55,206 nucleotides of DNA from Candidatus Cloacimonadota bacterium (GTDB taxonomy: Bacteria > Cloacimonadota > Cloacimonadia > Cloacimonadales > Cloacimonadaceae), in contig JAHDQK010000034.1 in the NCBI GenBank assembly GCA_018433885.1, positions 1 through 55,206 on the forward strand, read 5' to 3'. Positions 43,682 through 52,567 of this stretch are shown here, one piece after another. Every line of letters begins with the position of its first letter. Within the stretch, counting starts at the first letter, position 1. The position numbers and the translations under genes are program-made. The notes under the pieces were generated by a model. The model was not told the DNA's origin. It ran no database searches and saw only the letters and a list, made by a program, of their open reading frames with translations.

Positions 43682-44145
43682 TTGCCCTTCCTCATCAGCT
43701 CGGATAGCTCAATCGCTCTGCGACCAACCTGCTTTGCCCAACGGGACACAAGCATGCCATTGGCGGCCCGCTCCCAGTCTCCGGCACCGATAAATGCCAG
43801 TGTGTTGTTGAAGCCCAGTAGACCCTTGATGCCTAGGTAGCAGGGTTCCCGCAAAGAAGCGAAGCGGCTTTGTGGGATGCTTATGCACATGTTGAGCAGC
43901 ACCGACTGGCGAACCTCATCCAAGGGATTGTATATCTCCGGTATCTCATCCAAAAGCTGCTTCTCGCAGTTCTGGATGTCATTCTCCAAGAGTACATAGG
44001 CTTCGATCTGGGAGATACCGCAGTCATCGAGATTGCGACCAATACCGATAGTCAGCTTACCTGCAGTACAGCGGTAAGGCTTGAGCCTCAGACCTTCGTG
44101 TCTAACCAGTTGTTCTTTGATAAGTTCTAACAGTTTGGCTTCCAT
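43678..44145 (-). CDS. Phage lysozyme (GH24) with an in-frame palindromic insertion
   Basis: 155 residues. RHEGLRLKPYRCTAGKLTIGIGRNL (E at about 16) is the T4-lysozyme-type active-site region, and FIGAGDWERAANGMLVSRWAKQVGRRAIELSEL is the conserved C-terminal lobe. GH24 enzymes normally read NMxFNLGxxGL in the middle. Here NMC is followed by about 15 extra residues (ISIPQSRFASLREPCY) before LGIKGLLGF. The insert comes from a palindromic element at 43846-43876 and keeps the frame. Whether the enzyme still folds is unknown. It heads a minus-strand phage remnant operon. Confidence 0.8.
   Translation of the reverse strand: MEAKLLELIKEQLVRHEGLRLKPYRCTAGKLTIGIGRNLDDCGISQIEAYVLLENDIQNCEKQLLDEIPEIYNPLDEVRQSVLLNMCISIPQSRFASLREPCYLGIKGLLGFNNTLAFIGAGDWERAANGMLVSRWAKQVGRRAIELSELMRKGK
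43846..43876 (-). repeat. Short palindromic element inside the lysozyme gene
   Basis: CCCGCAAAG (43848-43856) pairs with CTTTGTGGG (43868-43876) around AAGCGAAGCGG, with one G-T type mismatch. It shares GGTTCCC at its left edge and a CAAAG/CTTTG stem with the 40-bp elements nearby, so it is probably a shorter relative. Confidence 0.55.
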
Positions 44146-44306
44146 TTATGCTCCTTGATCTAACTGGATCATCGATCCGGAGCAATGAAAGCAGTCCCCT
44201 GTATTCTCATAAATAAGGATGCATAAGGATGCGACAGATATTAGGGTTGACAGAATACATCTTTACAATTCCTTGTGGAAAACACAAATCTGGCTGTGAG
44301 GCATCA

Positions 44307-45419
44307 ATGAAACAGATTGTTGAAGATATTCGTATTTTACTGAAAGACGGAACATTTAAGGACGAACAGCATGTTCGCTTTTCTCTGGTAGGCAGGCTAT
44401 GCCAAGCCCTTGGATGGAACATCTGGAATCCTGAAGAGTTCTACACGGAGTATAGGGTCAAACGCTTGCCCCAACAAAATATCACCAAGGAAGTAACCGG
44501 TCGGGTGGATGTAGCGCTTTTTATCCCGGAGAAGACCTCAGAGGGAGCAGAAGTCTTTATCGAAGTAAAGACCCCAGGAAAGCTGGATTCTGATCTTATA
44601 GCCGGAGAGACTCAGCTTCACCTTTACAATGCTTATCACAAATCTGCCATCAGCATTCTCACCGATGGGATCAAATGGCGATTCTACCTTCCCTCTGCCG
44701 GAGGCGAATTTGATGACAAACTATTCAATGAGCTCAACATCCTTGAAGATGACCCAGATGATATAGCGTTAACCTTTGAGATGATCCTGAAAAAGGAAAA
44801 CTACCGGATAAAAGCACTCAATACTGCGGAAGACATGCGCAATGAACTGGTTCGTATAAAGCTTATCGGCAGTGTGAAAGCTGAAGCGATCAATATGCAC
44901 GAGAAGACAGACCTTTCCCCGTATCTATTTGCACAGCAGCTTATAAAGAAGAACCATAGATTGGATATTGATATAGCTGACATAGAACGTCTATGGGACA
45001 AAAAACAGTCCGGCATAAAACACTATAATCTGGGCAATGGTACTGAAGACGATGATCCTGCGATTCATACTGAGCCACTCAAAGACTACCGCTTCACTAA
45101 AGTACATCACATTGTCTTATGTGGAAAAGAAAAGATAGAAACTCGCCATTGGCATGAAGTAAAACGAGCTGTCTATAACTATATCCTCAAGCACAAACCT
45201 GGCTTTCAAATATCCGGATCATTCAGATATTCTAAAGATAAAACGGAGTTTAGAGCTCCATTAACTCTTGATGATGGCTACTTTACCGAAAGTAATTTGG
45301 GCGCATCAGACATGGTAAGACACTCAAGAAAAGCAATGCAAGCTGCAGGCTTTGATCCAGTTAAAGACCTAACAGTTGGCTTCTCGCATACAGCCAAAGG
45401 GGTAGCTTGTGGGAAGTAA
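44307..45419 (+). CDS. HsdR_N-like PD-(D/E)xK restriction nuclease subunit
   Basis: 370 residues from the ATG at 44307 (GAGG upstream); a longer frame to 44229 has no ribosome site. Residues about 10-150 fit the type I restriction HsdR N-terminal fold: LVGRLCQALGWNIWNPEEFY and YRVKRLP, then GRVDVALF (D) and EVFIEVKTPGKL (ExK), and a later TDGIKWRFY. The nuclease residues D and E-x-K are visible. No helicase is attached; that is supplied by the 837-residue protein downstream. The C-terminal 120 residues are unassigned. It overlaps the next gene by 11 bp. Confidence 0.78.
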   Translation: MKQIVEDIRILLKDGTFKDEQHVRFSLVGRLCQALGWNIWNPEEFYTEYRVKRLPQQNITKEVTGRVDVALFIPEKTSEGAEVFIEVKTPGKLDSDLIAGETQLHLYNAYHKSAISILTDGIKWRFYLPSAGGEFDDKLFNELNILEDDPDDIALTFEMILKKENYRIKALNTAEDMRNELVRIKLIGSVKAEAINMHEKTDLSPYLFAQQLIKKNHRLDIDIADIERLWDKKQSGIKHYNLGNGTEDDDPAIHTEPLKDYRFTKVHHIVLCGKEKIETRHWHEVKRAVYNYILKHKPGFQISGSFRYSKDKTEFRAPLTLDDGYFTESNLGASDMVRHSRKAMQAAGFDPVKDLTVGFSHTAKGVACGK

Positions 45420-46191
45420 TAACGAACAAATAACTCCAAATATATCACAAGTAAAGTCTCGAAAGCGAGTAGCGGATCATGGCGAAGTATTTACATCCAA
45501 GAGAGAAGTAAATGCCATGCTCGACCTTGTGAAGCAGGAAACTGAGCGCATAGAATCCCGCTTTTTGGAGCCTGCTTGTGGAAATGGAAACTTCCTATCA
45601 GAGATCCTCAAGCGCAAGCTGGATGTGGTGAAAGGGCGCTATGGCAAATCCCAGTATGACTTCGAGCGATACGCTGTGATAGCCGCCTCCTCCATCTATG
45701 GCATCGACATCCAAGAAGACAACGTCCTGGAATGCCGCCAAAGGCTATTTTGCATATTCGATGATGAATACTACCGCCCTTTATATAAGGATGCGTGTAA
45801 AGACGCCTGTCGGGAATCAATCCGTTATATCCTATTCTGCAATATCGTCTGGGGCGATGCCCTAACTCTGAAGACCGTGGGCGAGCCACCCGGATATATT
45901 GTGTTTGCCGAATGGTCACCCATCAATGGCAGCCTGATCAAAAGAAGGGATTTCACTTTTCATAGCATGCTACAAAATGAATCATTAAACGAACTGGAGC
46001 TATTTTCTTTTATCTCAGACCAAGGGGAAGAAGTCTATATCCCAAGCCCTGAAAAGGAATACCCGCCCATCCACTTTTTGGAGCTTGGGAATGTAGACGC
46101 GAAAGACGCGACATCTTGTCGCGTGAAAGAAAACACACGTCTAGAAGACGTGTCTGCCATCGATCCTACTACTCCGGAGCAGCCATGCTAA
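45409..46191 (+). CDS. DNA methyltransferase-like subunit lacking the NPPY motif
   Basis: 260 residues from a GTG. GEVFTSKREVNAMLDLV and RFLEPACGNGNFLSEIL (52-67) form the N-terminal helix and SAM-binding motif I of N6-adenine methylases; YGIDIQEDNV is motif II-like. Where NPPY should stand the sequence is VFAEWSPING, so catalysis by itself is doubtful. The C-terminal 28 or so residues are encoded by a double hairpin (46106-46153) and look unlike the rest. It is probably a partner of the next gene product, which has NPPY. Starts and stops overlap both neighbours. Confidence 0.78.
   Translation: MGSNNEQITPNISQVKSRKRVADHGEVFTSKREVNAMLDLVKQETERIESRFLEPACGNGNFLSEILKRKLDVVKGRYGKSQYDFERYAVIAASSIYGIDIQEDNVLECRQRLFCIFDDEYYRPLYKDACKDACRESIRYILFCNIVWGDALTLKTVGEPPGYIVFAEWSPINGSLIKRRDFTFHSMLQNESLNELELFSFISDQGEEVYIPSPEKEYPPIHFLELGNVDAKDATSCRVKENTRLEDVSAIDPTTPEQPC
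46106..46153. repeat. Two adjacent perfect 8-bp hairpins at the methylase gene junction
   Basis: ACGCGACA-TCT-TGTCGCGT (46106-46124) and ACACGTCT-AGA-AGACGTGT (46135-46153) are perfect stems with 3-nt loops, 10 bp apart. They lie in the last codons of the first methylase gene and about 30 bp upstream of the next start. They could be an inserted palindromic element or a translational control structure. Confidence 0.65.
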
Positions 46192-47708
46192 ACAACAACT
46201 ACAACCCCGATGTATTATCCTGCATCGCAAACCTGAGCAGTGACGAGGTCTTTACCCCGCCAGAGTTAGTGAACCAGATGCTGGATCTCCTTCCACCAGA
46301 GCTATTCCGTGACAAAAGCACTACCTTTCTGGATCCAGCCTGCAAATCCGGAGTTTTCCTGCGCGAAATCGCCAAACGCCTGGACATTGGCCTGGAAGCT
46401 CAGATCCCCGACCGCCAGAAACGCATCGATCACATCTTTACAAAGCAGCTATTTGGCCTTGCCATCACCCAGCTTACCTCTCTTCTCTCCCGCCGCTCTC
46501 TATATTGCAGTAAAGCCGCCAATGGCAAATACTCCGTCTGCTCTCAGTTCAAAAACGAAAGCGGAAACATCCGCTATACCCGCATCGAACACACATGGCA
46601 AAACGGACGCTGTAAGTATTGCGGAGCCAATGAACAAGGCTATGACCGCGGCAAAGAGCTGGAAAGCCACGCCTATTCCTTTATCCATACCGAAAATCCG
46701 GAGGACTTATTTAAAATGAAATTTGACGTTATTATCGGAAACCCACCTTATCAGATGAGTGATGGGGGAGGAGGTAATGAAATCAGCGCTAAACCTATTT
46801 ATAATCTGTTTTTTGAACAGGCCAAAAAGATGAATCCTAAGCATTTAGTAATGATTATCCCTGCTCGATGGTATGCAGGTGGCAAGGGTTTAGACAAGTT
46901 TCGTATTGAAATGCTTGCTGATAAGAGAATCAAAACTATACATGATTTTCCTAAAAGTAGAGAGTGTTTCCCGGGAGTTGATATAGCTGGAGGAGTTTGC
47001 TACTTTCACTGGGATAAAGATTATCAAGGGAATTGTGAGTTTATCACTAAAATAGGCGATAAAGTGCTTTCGGACATAAGGTCTCTCAGCGAGTTCGAGA
47101 TCTTAATACGAGACCCAATTGGAGTTAATATTATCCATAAGATACGAGAGAAGAAAGAATCGACATTTGCCGATATAGTGCTTTCAAGGAACTCATTCGG
47201 GTTTGCAACATCAGCTCGGGGTAGCAAAGAACCATTTCCTGAGAGCATAACACTATATAGTAGCCAGGGAAAAAGTTATGTTAAGCGAAATGATGTTGAT
47301 AGGAACGAGAATCTGGTAAACAAATTTAAGGTAAGCATTGGGACTTTAAATCCTGACAGAGGTGGAGTTAACAATGCTTCAGATGGGAAAATGAATGTCA
47401 CAACAAAGGTACGTCTGTTGACTCCGGGTGAGGTAGTAACGGAAACATATATAGTAGTTGGATGCTTTGACTCCATTAATCAAGCCAACAATTGTGTTAA
47501 TTACATCAAAACAAAGTTCGCAAGATATCTTATTTCATTGACTCTATCGTCTATGCACATAGTGAAGGACAACTTTCGATTTGTGCCGTATCAGAACTTT
47601 GATATAGAGTGGGATGATCTAGTTCTTTACAAGAAGTATCACCTTAGCAAAGAAGAAATTGCACACATTGAAACCATGATCCGTCCCATGGAAGCTAACA
47701 ATGACTAA
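46185..47708 (+). CDS. Eco57I-like N6-adenine DNA methyltransferase
   Basis: 507 residues from the ATG at 46185, with GGAG 7 bp upstream; the ATG overlaps the preceding stop as ATGCTAA. Motif I is FLDPACKSGVFLREIA (48-63). The catalytic motif IV is IIGNPPYQMSDG (NPPY about 186-189). The zinc-knuckle-like CKYCG (about 148) precedes it. A target-recognition region follows (about 300-500), less conserved. It should methylate adenine to protect host DNA. It overlaps the helicase gene by 8 bp. Confidence 0.88.
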   Translation: MLNNNYNPDVLSCIANLSSDEVFTPPELVNQMLDLLPPELFRDKSTTFLDPACKSGVFLREIAKRLDIGLEAQIPDRQKRIDHIFTKQLFGLAITQLTSLLSRRSLYCSKAANGKYSVCSQFKNESGNIRYTRIEHTWQNGRCKYCGANEQGYDRGKELESHAYSFIHTENPEDLFKMKFDVIIGNPPYQMSDGGGGNEISAKPIYNLFFEQAKKMNPKHLVMIIPARWYAGGKGLDKFRIEMLADKRIKTIHDFPKSRECFPGVDIAGGVCYFHWDKDYQGNCEFITKIGDKVLSDIRSLSEFEILIRDPIGVNIIHKIREKKESTFADIVLSRNSFGFATSARGSKEPFPESITLYSSQGKSYVKRNDVDRNENLVNKFKVSIGTLNPDRGGVNNASDGKMNVTTKVRLLTPGEVVTETYIVVGCFDSINQANNCVNYIKTKFARYLISLTLSSMHIVKDNFRFVPYQNFDIEWDDLVLYKKYHLSKEEIAHIETMIRPMEANND

Positions 47709-50214
47709 GGATTATTTCCCTCCCCGGCCAGAAGTGAATCCCACTATCTATGCTTATGAGGACACAAACCCTGAATATAAGGGGCTCTTGAAGGTTGGTT
47801 TTACCACGCAGAGTGTGGAAGCGCGGGTAGCGCAGCAATATCCCACTCTGAAGCCCGGTAAGCCGCCTTACCGCATTGTTTTTGATGAACCCGCCATGCG
47901 GGGAGACGGCAGTACTTTCACGGATCATGAAGTGCACCGCATGCTGCGCTACAATGGCATTGCCAATCCCGGAGGAGAGTGGTTTGAGTGTGATCTCAAG
48001 CAGCTTAAGAGCGCCATTCACGCCGTGAGGACAGGTCAATTGACAGAGTTCAGCCGCAGCCAGAGCTTTGGCATGAGGCCGGAGCAGGCGGAAGCGGTGG
48101 AAAGAACGATGGATTACTACAAATCCTGGTACTCAGACCCCGCCAAAAAAGGGCAACCGCCCCGCTTTTTGTGGAATGCCAAGATGCGTTTTGGCAAGAC
48201 CTTTGCTGCCTATCAACTTGCCAAAAAGATGGGCTGGAAGCGGGTCTTGGTGCTCACCTTCAAGCCCGCTGTGCAAAGCGCCTGGGAAGAGGATCTATTG
48301 AGCCACGTGGATTTTGAAGGCTGGCAATTCATCAAACCCGGCGGCATCAGTTTTGAAGAAATCGATCGGACGCGTCCCTTTGTCTGTTTTGGCTCCTTTC
48401 AGGATTATCTTGGCAAAAATAAGAGCACGGGAGGGATCAAGCCCAAGAATGAATGGGTGCATGCTCTAAACTGGGATGCCATCATCTTTGATGAATATCA
48501 CTATGGCGCCTGGCGGGAAAACGCCAAAGACCTCTTTGAAAATGAGGATAAGCGCGAGCAGGAATATGCCCGGGGCGAAGGCATTGACTATTATGATGAG
48601 GATATCCTGCCCATTACTACAGAGCACTATCTCTATCTTTCCGGCACTCCGTTTCGGGCAATAGCTACGGGGGAGTTTATCGAAGAGCAGATCTATAACT
48701 GGACTTATAGCGATGAACAAAGCGCCAAAGAGAGCTGGGAAGAAGCGGACAATCCCTATGCTGCCTTACCGCGCATGGTGATGCTCACCTACCAATTGCC
48801 GGATGCAATCATGGATATCGCCAAGAAGGGGGAGTTTGATGAGTTTGATCTCAACGTCTTCTTTACGGCAGAGGGCTTGGGGGATAAGGCCCGCTTTCTC
48901 TATGAAGCCGAGGTTCAGAAGTGGCTGGATCTGATCCGTGGAGCTTTTCTGCCCAGCAATATCGATAATCTCAAGCTGGGCGCGCAGAAGCCGCCTTTGC
49001 CTTTTTCAGATGTTCGGCTTTTGGGGATCTTGTCCCATACCTTTTGGTTCTTGCCCTCGGTGGCAAGCTGCTATGCCATGAAGAATCTCTTGAGCAAGCG
49101 ACAAAACAAGTTTTATCAAGATTATGAAGTCATCGTGGCAGCAGGACCAAAAGCGGGGATTGGCGCGGCGGCACTGCCTCCGGTGATGGATGCCATGGGT
49201 GATCCCCTAAATAGCAAAAGCATCACTCTCTCTTGCGGGAAGCTGACCACAGGGGTTACCGTGAAGCCCTGGACGGGGATCTTTATGCTGCGCAATACCA
49301 GTAGTCCGGAGACATATTTTCAGGCCGCCTTCCGCGTGCAATCGCCCTGGACCATTATCAATCCCGATGGGCTCTCTCCAAACAAGGAAGAGATCATTAA
49401 AGAAGAGTGTTACGTCTTTGATTTTGCGCCGGATAGAGCTCTGCGGCAAATTGCGGATTATAGCTGCCGCTTAAACGTCAATAGCGATAGCGCAGAGCAA
49501 AAGGTGGAGGAATTCATCAAGTTCCTGCCTGTGCTGGCTTACGATGGCAGTAGCATGAAAGAGATTGATGCCGCGGGAATTTTGGATATGGCGATGAGCG
49601 GAACCACTGCCACGCTCCTGGCCCGCAGATGGGAATCCGCCCTCTTGGTGAATGTGGATAACGATACCCTGAAACGGGTGATGAATAGTGAAGCTGCGAT
49701 GACAGCTCTGATGAACATCGAAGGCTTTCGCACTCTGAATCAGGATATAGAGACGATCATCAATAAAAGCGAGGCGGTAAAGAAAACTCGTAAAGAGAAG
49801 AGTGAAGAAGAACTGAGCCCTAAGGAGAAAAAAGAACTTTCGGCAGAAGAAAAGGAATACAAAGCCAAGCGTAAGCAGATTCAAGAAAAGCTGATCAAAT
49901 TTGCCACGCGCATCCCGATCTTTATGTATCTTACGGACTATCGTGAGCGCTCGCTAAAAGATGTGATCACCCAATTGGAGCCGGGCTTGTTCAAAAAGGT
50001 AACCGGACTCACAGTAAAGGATTTTGAACTTTTGGTAAGCTTGGGACTCTTCAATAGCGCGCTGATGAACGATGCTATCTACAAGTTCAAGCGTTATGAG
50101 GATGCCAGCCTGAACTACACCGGAATCAACCGCCATGAGGGTGAGGACATCGGGCTATATGATACGGTGATCAAAAGGGATGATTTAAGACAAGTGATTG
50201 TGGAGGAGAAGTAG
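47701..50214 (+). CDS. GIY-YIG domain fused to a superfamily 2 restriction helicase
   Basis: 837 residues. Residues about 14-110 resemble a GIY-YIG/T5orf172-type nuclease (TIYAYEDTNPEYKGLLKVGFT, then ARVAQQYP and EWFECDLKQLK). The SF2 helicase begins near 150: Walker A NAKMRFGKTFAAYQLA (about 158-170), DExH box IIFDEYHYGAW (about 262-272) and motif III YLSGTPFRA. A region with GKLTTGVTVKPWTGIFMLR (motif V-like) and FQAAFRVQSPW (motif VI-like, Q-R) follows. The C-terminus contains a charged coiled coil. It is the ATP-driven translocase of the restriction operon, possibly with a second nuclease. Confidence 0.85.
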   Translation: MTKDYFPPRPEVNPTIYAYEDTNPEYKGLLKVGFTTQSVEARVAQQYPTLKPGKPPYRIVFDEPAMRGDGSTFTDHEVHRMLRYNGIANPGGEWFECDLKQLKSAIHAVRTGQLTEFSRSQSFGMRPEQAEAVERTMDYYKSWYSDPAKKGQPPRFLWNAKMRFGKTFAAYQLAKKMGWKRVLVLTFKPAVQSAWEEDLLSHVDFEGWQFIKPGGISFEEIDRTRPFVCFGSFQDYLGKNKSTGGIKPKNEWVHALNWDAIIFDEYHYGAWRENAKDLFENEDKREQEYARGEGIDYYDEDILPITTEHYLYLSGTPFRAIATGEFIEEQIYNWTYSDEQSAKESWEEADNPYAALPRMVMLTYQLPDAIMDIAKKGEFDEFDLNVFFTAEGLGDKARFLYEAEVQKWLDLIRGAFLPSNIDNLKLGAQKPPLPFSDVRLLGILSHTFWFLPSVASCYAMKNLLSKRQNKFYQDYEVIVAAGPKAGIGAAALPPVMDAMGDPLNSKSITLSCGKLTTGVTVKPWTGIFMLRNTSSPETYFQAAFRVQSPWTIINPDGLSPNKEEIIKEECYVFDFAPDRALRQIADYSCRLNVNSDSAEQKVEEFIKFLPVLAYDGSSMKEIDAAGILDMAMSGTTATLLARRWESALLVNVDNDTLKRVMNSEAAMTALMNIEGFRTLNQDIETIINKSEAVKKTRKEKSEEELSPKEKKELSAEEKEYKAKRKQIQEKLIKFATRIPIFMYLTDYRERSLKDVITQLEPGLFKKVTGLTVKDFELLVSLGLFNSALMNDAIYKFKRYEDASLNYTGINRHEGEDIGLYDTVIKRDDLRQVIVEEK

Positions 50215-50242
50215 GAACTACATTGGTTTGCATGGAGTTATT

Positions 50243-51325
50243 ATGAAGAAATACAAAAGCAAGTACCTTGATGGTAAGCAATATTACTCCTGGGAGTATG
50301 ATGAGCACACGAATTTTAAGCACAGACTATTGGCATGTTATCTTGGTGCATGGTTTCCTATCTTGAGTAGTAGGTTTGATCTAAACTACTTCGATGGCTT
50401 CGCTGGATGCGGGTCATATTTCAGAGATGATAATGAGTATCCAGGCTCTCCTATTATAGCAGTTAATGCATGGAAAGATAGGGGCACAAGAGGTAAAAAG
50501 CTGAACATTATAGCTATTGATCAGGATAGCGATGTTTGCGATAACCTTCAAAAAGTGTTTGATGAAAATAAACACAGTTCCGTAGAGTATATTATTCAAA
50601 ACTCAGCATTCGATGCAGGAATCCTGCAGTTACTTGAAAATGCATCATATAGTACAATTCGACCAAGCTTCTTTTTTGTTGATCCATTTGGTATCAATCT
50701 TGATTTTAAGACATTAGAAGAGATTTTAAAGTATAGTAAAGTTGAAATCCTACTAACCTTCATGTACGATGGTGTATCACGCTGCATTGGTGCTGAATCG
50801 GGACGCCTTGATTCATTTCTGGGAACTGAAGAATGGAGAGAGCTGAAAGATTTGCATGGTATCATTAGGCAAGACTCAATAATGGACATGTTCAGAAATC
50901 AGTTGAAGCAGCACGCTCAATATGTATGGCCATATAAAGTACATTCCTCCAAAGCTGATAGAACTTTATACTATTTGGTTCATATATCCAATCATCTCAA
51001 AGGGGCTTCGATAATGAGAGATTGCTTTAGCAGCATCAATCATGGTAGAATAGAGTATCTAGGGAAATCGAACAACCAGTTATCAATATTCGAATTGAAA
51101 GGATTTAAAGTGTCGGAGGTACAAAACTACCTTCTGAGAAATTGTACTGGCTTTGAGGGAAGTTATAATGACTTGCTTTCCCTAATCATAGATGCAACTC
51201 CTTATCAGAACCAAGTTCTTAGGAAAGCCGTAAAACAATTTGAGAAGTCAGGAAGGGCTATCGTACAAAGAGTTACAAGTAAGCAGACAGGCATAGATAA
51301 GGATGATTTAGTCAAACTGGTGTAA
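50243..51325 (+). CDS. tcmP: Three-Cys-motif partner protein (TcmP)
   Basis: 360 residues from the ATG at 50243, with GGAG 6 bp upstream. KSKYLDGKQYYSWEYDEHTN, then LNYFDGFAGCGSY (about 48-60) and FFFVDPFGIN (about 142-151), are the marks of the TcmP family. The layout resembles a methyltransferase fold (DGFAG as motif I, VDPFG as a motif IV-like strand). Known members occur beside a CxxxCxxxC protein, which is the next gene, 1 bp away. Their biochemistry is unknown. The gene is richer in A+T than the restriction genes before it, which suggests separate acquisition. Confidence 0.87.
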   Translation: MKKYKSKYLDGKQYYSWEYDEHTNFKHRLLACYLGAWFPILSSRFDLNYFDGFAGCGSYFRDDNEYPGSPIIAVNAWKDRGTRGKKLNIIAIDQDSDVCDNLQKVFDENKHSSVEYIIQNSAFDAGILQLLENASYSTIRPSFFFVDPFGINLDFKTLEEILKYSKVEILLTFMYDGVSRCIGAESGRLDSFLGTEEWRELKDLHGIIRQDSIMDMFRNQLKQHAQYVWPYKVHSSKADRTLYYLVHISNHLKGASIMRDCFSSINHGRIEYLGKSNNQLSIFELKGFKVSEVQNYLLRNCTGFEGSYNDLLSLIIDATPYQNQVLRKAVKQFEKSGRAIVQRVTSKQTGIDKDDLVKLV

Positions 51326-51326
51326 G

Positions 51327-52091
51327 ATGTTAACAATTAAAAGAAAAAGCCTGCTCTATAGAACCGGAGTTGAATATGGGGACTTCACAATCAATCATGT
51401 CCTAGGCTGCTCTCATGGTTGCACTTATCCATGTTATGCATTCATGATGGCTCGCAGATTTGGCAGGATAAAAGACTATCATGATTGGTTGGAACCCAAG
51501 CTCGTTGAAAACTCTATTGATTTGTTAAAGAAAGAGATCCCAAAGAAACAGAAGAGCATTAAGTCGGTGCATCTTTGCTTTACCACTGACCCATTTATGT
51601 ATGGACATCCTGAAGTAACTGAATTGAGCCTTGAGATCATCAAGCTACTGGATCACTATGGTATAAAATGCACAGCACTTACTAAAGGGGTTCTCCCTCA
51701 CGAGCTTTCTAAGTTTGATAGAAAGCATGAATGGGGCATTTCTTTGGTTTCATTCGATGAAGGCTTTAGAAAGCAGTACGAGCCATTTTCTGCAGATTAT
51801 CACACTCGCTTGACCAGTATGAATGATTTGCACGACATGGGTTGTAAAACATGGGTGAGTATAGAGCCTTATCCCACGCCCAATATTGTGAATCAAGACT
51901 TGCGAGCATTATTAGAGAGAGTTGCCTTCACTGATAAGATTATCTTTGGGAGATTGCATTATAACAAGTTAGTATCAGCTTACCCCGGTTATCAGAACTT
52001 CTATAATAACGCAGTTGAGACAGTTATTGCTTTCTGCAAGGAGCACGATATCGATTACCATATAAAAGCAAGAACACTAATAGACTTATGA
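51327..52091 (+). CDS. Three-Cys-motif radical-SAM-like protein
   Basis: 254 residues. The motif is C28-x3-C32-x3-C36 in LGCSHGCTYPCYAFMMARRFG, followed by a barrel-like pattern (VHLCFTTDPFMYG, CTALTKGVLP, WGISLVSFDEGFRKQYEP and WVSIEPYPTPN). This resembles the SPL/Gp37-Gp68-type radical SAM group; the ligand spacing, with three residues between the second and third cysteines, defines the three-Cys family. It probably holds a 4Fe-4S cluster and works with TcmP. Substrate unknown. Its stop overlaps a possible small downstream gene (ATGA). Confidence 0.85.
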   Translation: MLTIKRKSLLYRTGVEYGDFTINHVLGCSHGCTYPCYAFMMARRFGRIKDYHDWLEPKLVENSIDLLKKEIPKKQKSIKSVHLCFTTDPFMYGHPEVTELSLEIIKLLDHYGIKCTALTKGVLPHELSKFDRKHEWGISLVSFDEGFRKQYEPFSADYHTRLTSMNDLHDMGCKTWVSIEPYPTPNIVNQDLRALLERVAFTDKIIFGRLHYNKLVSAYPGYQNFYNNAVETVIAFCKEHDIDYHIKARTLIDL

Positions 52092-52186
52092 CTAACTTTA
52101 ACCAGGTGATAGATCAGATAAGATTTGCAAATCCCAGTATCATAGTAGCCCAAAAACATATCGGGGAAACCAAGCAAGGCCCATAA
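52088..52186 (+). CDS. Possible 32-residue small protein
   Basis: An ATG overlaps the radical-SAM stop (ATGA) and opens 32 codons (MTNFNQVIDQIRFANPSIIV and a short tail) before TAA. The overlap suggests translational coupling, but there is no family match and no independent ribosome site, so it may be chance. Confidence 0.3.
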   Translation: MTNFNQVIDQIRFANPSIIVAQKHIGETKQGP

Positions 52187-52210
52187 TCCAATTTGCCTGA
52201 AGGAGAATAT

Positions 52211-52567
52211 ATGTACGACATCTTTTTAAAACACCTAGTAATTGCAGACAAACCATTTGAGTTTTGGAAAAAGATTTCCGGTGCCCCAGTTGACATAAGC
52301 TATGCGATATTTGATAAGAATGATATGGTTTTGGAATGCAGCTTAAAATTCCATCTATTCATGAAGCACTCAGATCCTAATTGGATGATGTCTTATGATA
52401 TTCTGGACGAGTCTATGGCCATTGCTATGACGAAACATTTACATCGTAACCTGGTAATTAAGGAAAATGAGGCTAAGATGAAAACTATGAAATTGCAACA
52501 TAAGCTGGCTACCTTCGATGCTAAAGTAGCAAAAGAGAAAGCAAAAAAAGAAAAAGATAAAAAATGA
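52211..52567 (+). CDS. Small island protein of unknown function
   Basis: 118 residues from the ATG at 52211 (AAGGAG upstream). The N-terminal 70 residues are globular (YDIFLKHLVIADKPFEFWKK); the C-terminus is a long, highly basic helix (LQHKLATFDAKVAKEKAKKE). It overlaps the next gene by 4 bp (ATGA), so the pair is coupled and could be antidote and toxin or a two-part complex with the HEPN-like product. A+T-rich. Confidence 0.6.
   Translation: MYDIFLKHLVIADKPFEFWKKISGAPVDISYAIFDKNDMVLECSLKFHLFMKHSDPNWMMSYDILDESMAIAMTKHLHRNLVIKENEAKMKTMKLQHKLATFDAKVAKEKAKKEKDKK

Noticed and set aside
15836-44145. One Mu-like prophage spanning the transposon and the phage genes
   Set aside because: More than 20 kb of normal chromosomal genes (uvrA, dnaX, panCD and others) separate them.
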